A DNA stretch of 10,104 nucleotides from Clostridia bacterium (GTDB taxonomy: Bacteria; Bacillota; Clostridia; Oscillospirales; Acutalibacteraceae). The stretch covers positions 1 to 10,104 of the forward strand of contig JAKSQL010000027.1 of NCBI GenBank assembly GCA_024404125.1. Direction: 5' to 3'. Position numbers and translations under genes: made by a program. Below, one piece after another: positions 1 through 6,687 of the stretch. Within the stretch, counting starts at the first letter, position 1. Every line of letters starts with the position of its first letter. The notes beneath the pieces are model-generated. The model made no database searches. It was given only the letters and a program-made list of their open reading frames with translations, and had not been told where the DNA came from.

Positions 1-2241
1 AAGAGCATCGGTACGGGTACACCTACCGTTTTATCGCCCGATTACTTTACTCCGAGAGCAAAAAAGGTAATTGAAGTAGCGGTAGCGGGCTGTAACAGTT
101 TAGGTAAGAAATACGTAGGCACCGAGCACCTATTGGTAGGTATCTTAAGCGAAGGCGATAATTATGCCATAAGATTTATGAACGAACTCGGCGCAGACAC
201 GAGAAGTATTGCCGAAGAGGCACTCAAATCTTCGGGAGTGGATATTTCAAGCTCGGATAATTCCTATAAAAGCGATAATAAAACCGCGAATACCAAAACT
301 CCCACTGTTGAAAAGTACGGCAGAGATTTAACCGCCGAAGCAAAAGCGAATAAACTCGACCCCGTAATAGGCAGAGATACCGAGGTAGAGCGTATTATAC
401 AAATTCTTTGCCGCAGAACAAAAAACAACCCTTGCTTAATAGGTGAGCCGGGTGTAGGTAAAACGGCGGTAATTGAAGGACTTGCACAAAAAATTGCTTC
501 GGGTGATGTTCCCGAGATACTTTTAAACAAGCGGATTGTAACTTTAGACCTCACCGGTATGGTAGCGGGTACAAAATACAGGGGTGACTTTGAAGAACGC
601 ATAAAGGCGATTATCGAAGAGGTTACAAAGGCAAAAAATATTATCGTGTTTATCGACGAGGTGCATACCATAATCGGTGCGGGCTCTGCCGAGGGCTCAA
701 CTGATGCGGCTAATATTTTAAAGCCGTCACTCGCAAGAGGCGATTTTCAACTTATCGGTGCTACAACAATAACTGAATACCGCAAGAATATCGAAAAGGA
801 TTCGGCACTTGAACGCCGTTTCCAACCCGTAACCGTATCGGAACCGAATACGGAAGATGCGATACTGATTTTAAAAGGTCTTAAAGATAAATACGAGGCG
901 CATCATAAGGTTACCATTACAGACTCTGCCATAATCGCGGCGGTAAAACTATCTTCCCGCTATATAAATGACCGTTATCTGCCCGATAAGGCAATCGACC
1001 TTATTGACGAGGCGGCTTCAAGAGTAAGACTTTCTTCTACAAGTGCACCGTGCGAACTTAAGGAGACCGAAGAAAAGATCTCTGCTATGGAGGCGGAAAA
1101 AGACGGAGCGATAAATGCGCAGGAGTTTGAACGCGCCGCCAAAATACGTGACGATATTAAAAAACTTATTGAAAAACGTAACGATATAAAGGATAAGTGG
1201 CACGATAAAAACGCGCACGTATCAGGTGAAGTAACCGAGCAGGATATAGCGGATATTGTATCTTCGTGGACGGGTGTTCCCGTATCGCAACTAACTGAAG
1301 AAGAAAGCGCAAGACTTCTTAAACTTGAAGAGGTACTGCATAACCGACTTGTAGGTCAGCACACCGCGGTAACTGCCGTAGCAAAGGCAATAAGACGCGG
1401 CAGAGTAGGTCTTAAAGACCCGAAACGTCCTATCGGTTCATTTATATTTTTAGGTCCTACAGGTGTAGGCAAAACCGAACTTTGCAAAGCACTTGCCGAG
1501 GCGATGTTCGGTAGCGAAAATATGATGATACGGCTTGATATGTCGGAATATATGGAAAAGCATACGGTATCTCGCCTTGTCGGCTCGCCACCCGGATACG
1601 TAGGGTTTGACGAGGGCGGTCAACTTACCGAAAAGGTGCGCAGGCAACCGTACAGCGTATTGCTGTTTGATGAAATAGAAAAAGCCCACCCCGATGTGTT
1701 TAATATTCTTCTTCAGATTTTAGAGGACGGCATCTTAACCGATTCACAAGGCCGCAGAGTAGACTTTAAAAACACCGTAATCATTATGACCTCTAATATC
1801 GGCGCTCGCCTTATAACCGACAAAAAAGTAAGTTTCGGCTTTGGTGATAACAATTCCGAAAATTCCGATTTTGAAGATATAAAGTCAAAGGTATTAGGTG
1901 AACTTAAAGAAGCGTTTAAACCCGAATTTTTAAACCGTGTGGACGATATTATAGTCTTTAACAAACTTACCAAAGACGAAACGCGGGAAATTGCCGAAAA
2001 AATGCTTTCCGATTTAAACACTCGGCTTAAAAACCTTGATGTTTGCGTATCATTTGATAACAGTGCAATAGATGCATTAGTCCAAAAGGGCTTTGACTCG
2101 GTTTACGGTGCAAGACCTTTAAGAAGGGTTATTATGACCGAAATTGAAGATGCATTAAGCGAAAGGATACTTGACGGCAGTGTTAAAAAAGGCGAAAACA
2201 TTACCTGCCGATTTGATAACGGAAAATTTATATTTGAATAA
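1..2241 (+). CDS. clpC: ClpC-type AAA+ unfoldase, ATPase subunit of ClpCP protease (5' partial)
   Basis: The reading frame is open from base 1 to TAA at 2239-2241, so 746 residues are visible. Compared with the roughly 810-residue family length, about 60 N-terminal residues (the first Clp-N repeat) lie outside the window. In visible numbering the order is: second Clp-N repeat, with TPRAKKVIE followed by YVGTEHLLVGIL; AAA-1 with Walker A GEPGVGKT (148-155) and Walker B IVFIDE (215-220); a UVR-like coiled middle domain (about 355-400), which marks ClpC rather than ClpA; AAA-2 with Walker A GPTGVGKT (485-492) and Walker B (553-558); and a D2-small domain ending in YGARPLRR. A Phe-Gly-Phe tripeptide (612-614) sits where ClpC carries its ClpP-docking loop. 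The family unfolds cytosolic substrates and threads them into ClpP; in Firmicutes it often works with McsB/MecA adaptors, none of which is visible here. TTG at 133 is an internal Leu codon, not a start. It converges on lysC across a shared terminator. Confidence 0.96.
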   Translation, partial: KSIGTGTPTVLSPDYFTPRAKKVIEVAVAGCNSLGKKYVGTEHLLVGILSEGDNYAIRFMNELGADTRSIAEEALKSSGVDISSSDNSYKSDNKTANTKTPTVEKYGRDLTAEAKANKLDPVIGRDTEVERIIQILCRRTKNNPCLIGEPGVGKTAVIEGLAQKIASGDVPEILLNKRIVTLDLTGMVAGTKYRGDFEERIKAIIEEVTKAKNIIVFIDEVHTIIGAGSAEGSTDAANILKPSLARGDFQLIGATTITEYRKNIEKDSALERRFQPVTVSEPNTEDAILILKGLKDKYEAHHKVTITDSAIIAAVKLSSRYINDRYLPDKAIDLIDEAASRVRLSSTSAPCELKETEEKISAMEAEKDGAINAQEFERAAKIRDDIKKLIEKRNDIKDKWHDKNAHVSGEVTEQDIADIVSSWTGVPVSQLTEEESARLLKLEEVLHNRLVGQHTAVTAVAKAIRRGRVGLKDPKRPIGSFIFLGPTGVGKTELCKALAEAMFGSENMMIRLDMSEYMEKHTVSRLVGSPPGYVGFDEGGQLTEKVRRQPYSVLLFDEIEKAHPDVFNILLQILEDGILTDSQGRRVDFKNTVIIMTSNIGARLITDKKVSFGFGDNNSENSDFEDIKSKVLGELKEAFKPEFLNRVDDIIVFNKLTKDETREIAEKMLSDLNTRLKNLDVCVSFDNSAIDALVQKGFDSVYGARPLRRVIMTEIEDALSERILDGSVKKGENITCRFDNGKFIFE

Positions 2242-2278
2242 AAAAAGTACCGCAAGCGTTTGCCTGCGGTACTTTTTT
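2241..2278. terminator. Bidirectional rho-independent terminator between clpC and lysC
   Basis: Perfect 14-bp inverted repeat: the left arm 2241-2254 (A-run then GTACCGCA) pairs with the right arm 2265-2278 (TGCGGTAC then T-run) around a 10-nt loop. Read on the plus strand, the GC-rich stem ends in six Ts after the clpC stop. Read on the minus strand, the complementary T-run follows the lysC stop at 2288. The clpC TAA shares its last A with the stem. Position and symmetry indicate that both convergent transcripts end here. Confidence 0.92.
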
Positions 2279-2287
2279 GTCTTTGGG

Positions 2288-2758
2288 TCAGTTTATAAAA
2301 GCATCGTGAATTGCCTGAACTGCTTTATCGGCGGACTTTTGTTCAATAAGTACCGATAATTTAATTTCACTTGTTGCTATCATTTGTATATTTACGTTTG
2401 CATCGTAAAGCGCTTCAAACATTTTTGAGGCGATACCGGGATGACTTTGCATACCTGCACCCACTATTGAAACTTTAGCCGTTTCATCATTTACCGAAAT
2501 TGCTTTGACTTCAAATCTATCTTTTAAGCCGTCAAGTGCTCTTACGGCATCAGGTGACTGCGAGAAGGAAACCGTAAAGGATATATCCTTTGTTCCGTCT
2601 CTGCCGACCGACTGTAAAATCATATCTATATTGACCTTTTTTTGTGCCAAAATATTAAAAATTTTAAATGCAACGCCGGGGGCGTCTTTTAAACCGATAA
2701 TAGAAATGCACGAAACGTTTTCATCTTTTGCAACGCCGCGAATTAAAGTCTTTTCCAT
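2288..2758 (-). CDS. lysC: Predicted internal-start beta subunit of aspartokinase (nested in lysC)
   Basis: Within lysC an in-frame ATG (2758-2756, Met247 of the full protein) is preceded by AAGGAG (2773-2768) with a 9-nt spacer. Translation from it would give a 156-residue polypeptide consisting of only the two ACT domains. Aspartokinase II of Bacillus subtilis is known to produce a beta subunit of about 163 residues from an in-frame internal start at about residue 246, giving an alpha2beta2 enzyme. The position here is essentially the same. The site and spacing are seen in the sequence; actual expression as a separate chain is inferred from the Bacillus precedent. Confidence 0.65.
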   Translation of the reverse strand: MEKTLIRGVAKDENVSCISIIGLKDAPGVAFKIFNILAQKKVNIDMILQSVGRDGTKDISFTVSFSQSPDAVRALDGLKDRFEVKAISVNDETAKVSIVGAGMQSHPGIASKMFEALYDANVNIQMIATSEIKLSVLIEQKSADKAVQAIHDAFIN

Positions 2759-3496
2759 TTTTACTTTCTCCTTAACGATAGTTCCTTTTTTCTTTTCAAG
2801 ACTTGAAAGCACTTCAAGTTCTACGTTGTATTTCTTTGCCATTTCAACCGAACGGTTGTTAAGTACCTGCGCACCGAGTGTTGCAAGTTCAAGCATTTCG
2901 TCATAGGTGATTTCGTCCATTTTAACGGCACTTGTAACTTTTCTCGGGTCGGCAGAGTAAACACCGTCAACATCGGTATAAATCTGACATCGGTCTGCGT
3001 TCATTGCGGCGGCGATTGCAACCGCGCTTGTATCCGAGCCGCCTCGACCGAGGGTGGTAATATCGTCATATTTATTTATTCCTTGGAAACCCGCCACTAT
3101 AATTATATTTTTCTTTGCAAGTTCCGCTTTAAGCCGTTCTGTGTTGATTTTTTTTATGCGTGCTACGGTGTGGTTCGCATCAGTTTCAAATCCCGCTTGC
3201 CAACCGAGTAGGGAAATTACGGGAAATCCGAGTTTTTCCACCGCCATGGCAAGAAGCGCTATTGAAATCTGTTCGCCCGCCGTAAGAAGCACATCCATTT
3301 CGCGCTTCGAAACACCGTTCGGATTTATTTCGTTTGCTTTTTCTATAAGTTCGTCGGTAGTATCGCCTTGGGCGGAAACTACAACGATAACGTCGTTACC
3401 TTTGCGGTATTCATCGGTAATAATGTTAGCCACATTATTTACACGTTCGGCATTTGCCACCGATGAGCCGCCGAATTTTTTAACAATCAGTGCCAC
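2288..3496 (-). CDS. lysC: Aspartate kinase (aspartokinase) with two C-terminal ACT domains
   Basis: Catalyses ATP-dependent phosphorylation of L-aspartate, the first step toward lysine, threonine, methionine and diaminopimelate, in the cytosol. The 402-residue product has the kinase motif KKFGGSSV (6-13), the TLGRGGSDTSA nucleotide/substrate motif (148-158), the YTDVDGVYSADPR segment (173-185) and two ACT domains (about 263-335 and 340-402). Length and order match Bacillus aspartokinase II. The start is GTG at 3496-3494: GGAGG (3508-3504) lies 7 nt upstream. An upstream in-frame ATG at 3532 would lie inside hom and lacks such a site. It is the last gene of the pheB-hom-lysC operon, 14 nt after the hom stop. 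The ACT pair implies allosteric feedback, but which amino acid is sensed cannot be read from sequence. Stop is TGA at 2290-2288, followed by the shared terminator. Confidence 0.95.
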   Translation of the reverse strand: MALIVKKFGGSSVANAERVNNVANIITDEYRKGNDVIVVVSAQGDTTDELIEKANEINPNGVSKREMDVLLTAGEQISIALLAMAVEKLGFPVISLLGWQAGFETDANHTVARIKKINTERLKAELAKKNIIIVAGFQGINKYDDITTLGRGGSDTSAVAIAAAMNADRCQIYTDVDGVYSADPRKVTSAVKMDEITYDEMLELATLGAQVLNNRSVEMAKKYNVELEVLSSLEKKKGTIVKEKVKMEKTLIRGVAKDENVSCISIIGLKDAPGVAFKIFNILAQKKVNIDMILQSVGRDGTKDISFTVSFSQSPDAVRALDGLKDRFEVKAISVNDETAKVSIVGAGMQSHPGIASKMFEALYDANVNIQMIATSEIKLSVLIEQKSADKAVQAIHDAFIN

Positions 3497-3510
3497 TGTA
3501 AAACCTCCGA

Positions 3511-4737
3511 TTATATGAGTATGTGCATACATTTAATACTGTCTGCATTAAGCTGTTTGATTTTTTCTTCTAATACGGAATTGAGTTCGGTACCGGTTAT
3601 AAAGGCAATTTCATTACTGTATTTGTTCTTAATGACCGCTATATCTTTTCCGAAAATCTTTTCTGTGTCAAGACACAGTTTATCATAATTTTCCGATTTT
3701 GCCAAGATATATAATGCAGTTTTTTCATCACCGTTTTCAACATAACCGTCATTTCCCTCTGACCAGGATAAGAACTTTCTTGCCGTCAGGTGCTTTGCAC
3801 AGTCTATAACGTCAGCCACAACAGCGCTCGCGGTAGGCATTTTACCTGCTCCTCGGCCGTAAAACATTACGTTATCGCAGGCATCACCCGTAACCATAAT
3901 TGCGTTGTAAACACCGTTAACACTTGAAAGTATGTTGTCTTTGCTTACAAGAGTGGGGCGAACGTAGGCGTTTATTGTGCCGTTTTTGTTTTTACTTGCG
4001 TAGCATATAAGTTTAATTACGTATCCGAAGTTGTCGGCATATTCAACGTCTTTAAGTGTTATGTTTGATATACCTTCGGTTTTTACCTGACTCGGATAAA
4101 CGTGTTTACCGAATCCCAAAGAAGCCAAAATACATATTTTTCTGCAAGCATCAAGTCCCTCAATATCCGATTCGGGATTACGTTCGGCATAACCTTTTTC
4201 CTGAGCAAGTTTAAGCGCCACATCAAAATCCGTATTATCTACTATCATTTTATTTAAAATGAAGTTTGTTGTTCCGTTTAAAATACCCGTAATCTTGTAA
4301 ATGTCGTTTGCCGCAAGGCATTGTGCCATAGGTCTTAAAATCGGTATTGCGCCGCCTACACTTGCCTCAAACAAAAAGTTTACGTTCTTTTCTTCGGCAA
4401 TTTTAAGTAACTCTGCGCCCTTTGCGGCAACAAGTTCTTTGTTTGACGTTACAACGCTTTTGCCTTTTTCAAGACACGCTTTTACAAAGTCAAACGCGGG
4501 ATTTATTCCGCCCATAACTTCAACTACTATTTTTACGTCATCATCGTTAAGAATTATATTGAAATCTTTAATAAATTTATCGGAATAGGGAAGTCTCTCA
4601 AAGTCTCTTAAATCGAGAATGTATTTAACCTCGATATCGTCTTTGATTTTCTCTTTAACAAGACTTTCGTGACCGATCATAATTTGGGCAACACCCGAGC
4701 CAACCGTTCCGTGCCCCATAATCGCAGTATAAACCAT
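3511..4737 (-). CDS. hom: Homoserine dehydrogenase
   Basis: NAD(P)H-dependent reduction of L-aspartate-4-semialdehyde to L-homoserine, the branch toward threonine and methionine. The 408-residue product begins with a Rossmann motif GHGTVG (8-13), then EVMGG (73-77) and the SNKELVA segment with the conserved Lys100. The catalytic domain has GTTNFIL (155-161) and ERNPESDIEGLDACRK, in which Asp196 and Lys200 correspond to the catalytic Asp/Lys pair of the family. A short ACT-like tail (about 340-408) follows, so the protein is slightly shorter than the usual 430 or so residues. ATG at 4737 has GGAGG (4749-4745) 7 nt upstream. It is the middle gene of the minus-strand operon, 15 nt after pheB and 14 nt before lysC; no threonine-synthesis genes (thrB, thrC) lie in the window. 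Confidence 0.95.
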   Translation of the reverse strand: MVYTAIMGHGTVGSGVAQIMIGHESLVKEKIKDDIEVKYILDLRDFERLPYSDKFIKDFNIILNDDDVKIVVEVMGGINPAFDFVKACLEKGKSVVTSNKELVAAKGAELLKIAEEKNVNFLFEASVGGAIPILRPMAQCLAANDIYKITGILNGTTNFILNKMIVDNTDFDVALKLAQEKGYAERNPESDIEGLDACRKICILASLGFGKHVYPSQVKTEGISNITLKDVEYADNFGYVIKLICYASKNKNGTINAYVRPTLVSKDNILSSVNGVYNAIMVTGDACDNVMFYGRGAGKMPTASAVVADVIDCAKHLTARKFLSWSEGNDGYVENGDEKTALYILAKSENYDKLCLDTEKIFGKDIAVIKNKYSNEIAFITGTELNSVLEEKIKQLNADSIKCMHILI

Positions 4738-4752
4738 AAATGTACCTCCGTG

Positions 4753-5181
4753 CTAAATTGCTTTAATGGAAATTACTCCGCTGACGTCTGAAATTTTCCC
4801 CAATAGACTGTCAAGCGAGATTTTTATATCGTCCGTTCTTATTGTAATTGAAACTTCGGCAATGCCGTCTTTAGGTATACCCTGATGAACGGTAAGAATA
4901 TTTGCACCGTATTTGTAAAGTGAGGTTGTAAGTGCTGAAAATACACCCGCTTTATCGGATAAGTTTGCTTCAAGGTTTACCGTATGATTATCCGAATTAT
5001 CGTATTTGTAAACGAAATTCTTATACTTATAAAAAGCACTTCTTGAAATGCCGACCATTTTAACCGCTTTTGAGGTGTTCTCGGCAAGACCGCTCGCAAG
5101 CAGTTCTTTTGCTTCAAGTACCTTTTCAAAAACATCGGGAAGCACCCGAGAATCTATGAGTAAGAATTTTTCACCGTCCAT
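4753..5181 (-). CDS. pheB: PheB/UPF0735-family ACT domain protein with N-terminal helix-turn-helix-like segment
   Basis: 142-residue cytosolic protein. An N-terminal helical segment LPDVFEKVLEAKELLASG is followed by a helix-turn-helix-like stretch (36-54, SKAVKMVGISRSAFYKYKN) and an ACT domain (about 68-142, with HQGIPKDGIAEVSITI). The SRSAFYKY block is typical of the UPF0735/PheB family, where the gene often sits beside aromatic or aspartate-family amino-acid genes. The family is presumed to be an amino-acid-responsive regulatory protein, but its biochemical role is not established. The start is ATG at 5181, supported by GGAGG (5192-5188) with a 6-nt spacer; the frame stays open upstream to 5358, but that extension would run through the promoter and into ytvI. 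It is the first gene of the pheB-hom-lysC operon, so its ligand may be an aspartate-family amino acid (inference). Confidence 0.88.
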   Translation of the reverse strand: MDGEKFLLIDSRVLPDVFEKVLEAKELLASGLAENTSKAVKMVGISRSAFYKYKNFVYKYDNSDNHTVNLEANLSDKAGVFSALTTSLYKYGANILTVHQGIPKDGIAEVSITIRTDDIKISLDSLLGKISDVSGVISIKAI

Positions 5182-5212
5182 AAGTGTCCTCCACAGAAAA
5201 ACTATGTATTTG

Positions 5213-5241
5213 ATTATAATACACTTTGTTTTAAAAATCAA
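5213..5241 (-). promoter_or_regulatory. Sigma-A type promoter for pheB-hom-lysC
   Basis: On the minus strand, -35 TTGATT (5241-5236) and a perfect -10 TATAAT (5218-5213) are separated by exactly 17 bp. Transcription would start near 5206, giving a leader of only about 25 nt before pheB. That leaves no room for a lysine riboswitch or a leader-peptide attenuator. The -10 core is nearly symmetric (ATTATAAT), so TATAAT also reads on the plus strand at 5215-5220, but no plus-strand -35 accompanies it. Confidence 0.7.
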
Positions 5242-5265
5242 CACTATTTTTTCAACAAAAGTTGT

Positions 5266-5273
5266 CATACTAT
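5266..5273 (+). promoter_or_regulatory. Possible sigma-E-like -10 element upstream of ytvI
   Basis: CATACTAT at 5266-5273 differs at one defined position from the Bacillus sporulation sigma-E -10 consensus CATACAnT. The stretch about 14 bp upstream (TATTTTT) is only a poor match to the sigma-E -35. Against it, transcription would begin at or just before the AGGAGG (5279-5284), giving a leader of only about 12 nt. No convincing sigma-A -35/-10 pair was found for ytvI in 5182-5290. Confidence 0.25.
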
Positions 5274-5290
5274 TACATAGGAGGTATGTG

Positions 5291-6361
5291 ATGGATACAC
5301 AAAATAAACAGACTTTTCTTATAAATTTCGCATTCGTTACGGTATGGACGGTAATCATTTATTTTATTATAAGATTTACTTTAAGTTTCCTTTTTCCGTT
5401 TGTGGTTGGTATTATTTTATCGTTTTTGGTGCAAAAGCCGGCAACGGCGATTTCAAAGAAATTAAAACTTGATAAGGGAATATGCGCCGCTGTTTTGGTG
5501 AGTGTCGCTTTTATTGTTATAATCGCTATAAGCAGTTTTTTGATTTGGATTTTGGCATCAAAGGGAATGCATTTGCTTTCCGATTTTTTATCTGATACTA
5601 AAACCATGAACAGTTTTGCTAAAGATATTCAAAGGGAAATTGACGGTATAGTAAGCAAAATACCGAATACATTTAAGGGTACGGTTTTAAAATCCTCTTC
5701 GGGATTTATTGTTAAACTTGCGGAAAAAGTTGCGGGATTTGTTTCAAATATTGCAGGCAATATAGCAAAAGCATTTCCGTCTTTTCTTTTAAGTCTTGCG
5801 GTTACGGTTGTGGCAAGTTGTTATATAGCAAAAGATTTTGACCGTATATTGAAATTTACGAAAAATATGGTGGGTGAGACAAAATACCGCAAAATCATTA
5901 CTATAAAAGACATTTTAAAGGATAAAGTATTTAAATTCGTTTTAGGGTATTTATTGCTTACCTTAATAACCTTTGCGGAACTGACCGTGGGCTTTTTGAT
6001 TTTAAAAATTAAATATGCTTTACTTCTTGCGGCAATAGTTGCAGAAGTAGATCTCTTACCGATTTTGGGAACGGGTACGGTACTTGTGCCGTGGGCAATA
6101 ATTTCTATGATTTTTTCGGATATAAAAAGCGGAGTGATACTCCTTGTAATCTACGTAATAATAACTGTTGTAAGAAATTTTGCCGAGCCGAAAATCATCG
6201 GAAAGCAAATAGGAATAAATCCGCTTTTAATGTTAATTACCATATTTGTGGGGTTGCGTTTATCGGGACTTATAGGTATGTTTGTACTTCCTGTTGCGGT
6301 AATGGTAGTTATAAATTACTATAAGCAGGAAATTAAAAACGAAAAAGCGGACACTTTGTGA
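5291..6361 (+). CDS. ytvI: AI-2E/PerM family membrane protein, YtvI-like (sporulation-associated)
   Basis: 356-residue polytopic membrane protein. Hydrophobic segments lie at about 11-47 (two helices), 64-90, 161-180, 215-237, 241-275, 279-296 and 310-345, with a soluble amphipathic stretch at 91-160. The C-terminal half carries the family core DLLPILGTGTVLVPWAI (254-270) and the VRNFAEPKIIGKQIGINPL region (294-312), which resemble the YtvI subfamily. YtvI of Bacillus is under sporulation sigma-E and needed for normal sporulation; other AI-2E family members are exporters or Na+/H+ antiporters, so the transported substrate is unknown. ATG at 5291 has AGGAGG (5279-5284) with a 6-nt spacer; the frame remains open upstream to 5048, but that would run antisense through the pheB start. 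It is divergent from pheB, and 51 nt separate it from the DUF3343 gene with no clear terminator. Confidence 0.85.
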   Translation: MDTQNKQTFLINFAFVTVWTVIIYFIIRFTLSFLFPFVVGIILSFLVQKPATAISKKLKLDKGICAAVLVSVAFIVIIAISSFLIWILASKGMHLLSDFLSDTKTMNSFAKDIQREIDGIVSKIPNTFKGTVLKSSSGFIVKLAEKVAGFVSNIAGNIAKAFPSFLLSLAVTVVASCYIAKDFDRILKFTKNMVGETKYRKIITIKDILKDKVFKFVLGYLLLTLITFAELTVGFLILKIKYALLLAAIVAEVDLLPILGTGTVLVPWAIISMIFSDIKSGVILLVIYVIITVVRNFAEPKIIGKQIGINPLLMLITIFVGLRLSGLIGMFVLPVAVMVVINYYKQEIKNEKADTL

Positions 6362-6365
6362 GTTT

Positions 6366-6387
6366 TAACATATTATGTAATGTGTTA
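6366..6387. repeat. 22-bp near-perfect AT-rich palindrome upstream of the DUF3343 gene
   Basis: TAACATATTA (6366-6375) and TAATGTGTTA (6378-6387) are inverted copies around a 2-bp centre, with one T/G mismatch. It fills much of the 51-nt gap between ytvI and the DUF3343 gene. It is not followed by a T-run, so it does not look like an intrinsic terminator. It could be an operator for a dimeric regulator or simply AT-rich chance symmetry. Confidence 0.4.
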
Positions 6388-6412
6388 TTAAACAAGAACG
6401 GAGTGTAGAAAA

Positions 6413-6631
6413 ATGGGAAGATACTATATATCTACGGGAAGTATAACCTATGCAATTAAAGGAAGAGATACACTGCGTAACAAAGGTTTTAAAGTATGGA
6501 TAGAGAGAAATAGCAAGGTACTTTCAAGCGGCGGCTGCGGATATAACATAGTTCTTGACGGCGATATAAATTCTGCCGAGCGCGAACTCAAAAAGGCCGG
6601 CGTTAAAATTCTTCAAATAAACGAGGGTTAA
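6413..6631 (+). CDS. DUF3343 small protein, putative Se/S carrier-like
   Basis: 72-residue soluble protein with a predicted beta-alpha-beta layout. A short N-terminal strand (YYISTGSITYAIKGR) leads to SSGGCGYNI (38-46), whose single Cys42 in a Gly-Gly-Cys-Gly loop is the hallmark of DUF3343, followed by a final helix and strand. The family has been proposed to carry selenium or sulfur as a Cys persulfide/perselenide, by analogy with the TusA/YedF fold and from genome co-occurrence; direct biochemistry is sparse. ATG at 6413 follows GGAG (6400-6403) at 9 nt. The next gene downstream is a cysteine desulfurase, the natural donor for such a carrier. No selD or selenium-specific gene is visible, so sulfur is at least as likely as selenium (inference). 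Confidence 0.85.
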   Translation: MGRYYISTGSITYAIKGRDTLRNKGFKVWIERNSKVLSSGGCGYNIVLDGDINSAERELKKAGVKILQINEG

Positions 6632-6636
6632 TTTTC

Positions 6637-6676
6637 ACTGCTGTCTTATATTTTTATGTAAGACGGCAGTTTTTTT
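6637..6676 (+). terminator. Rho-independent terminator-like hairpin between the DUF3343 and desulfurase genes
   Basis: The left arm 6637-6648 (ACTGCTGTCTTA) pairs with 6659-6670 (TAAGACGGCAGT) through 12 bp with one G-U. Two further pairs close a 6-nt loop, and seven Ts end the structure (6670-6676). The T-run directly abuts the desulfurase Shine-Dalgarno AAGGTGA (6677-6683), so the hairpin lies in the leader of that gene. It may terminate the upstream transcript or act as an attenuator with partial read-through. Confidence 0.8.
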
Positions 6677-6687
6677 AAGGTGATTTT

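Noticed and set aside
3054..3518. Long plus-strand open frame of 154 codons antisense to lysC
   Set aside because: It mirrors the codon pattern of lysC, has a low-complexity Ser/Phe-rich translation, and lacks a ribosome binding site. The other antisense frames in the window were dismissed for the same reasons.
3497..3532. Upstream ATG at 3532 as the lysC start
   Set aside because: It lies within the hom coding end and lacks a good ribosome binding site; GTG 3496 has GGAGG at 7 nt and gives the family-typical ALIVKKFGGSS N-terminus.
5048..5290. N-terminal extension of ytvI from 5048
   Set aside because: It is antisense to the pheB start, and the peptide has no family resemblance; AGGAGG and ATG 5291 are clear.
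5182..5358. N-terminal extension of pheB up to 5358
   Set aside because: It would read through the promoter and antisense to ytvI; family length and the GGAGG site support ATG 5181.
5291..6361. Autoinducer-2 exporter role for the ytvI product
   Set aside because: The AI-2E family name comes from one member; the C-terminal motifs resemble YtvI, and nothing nearby concerns quorum sensing.
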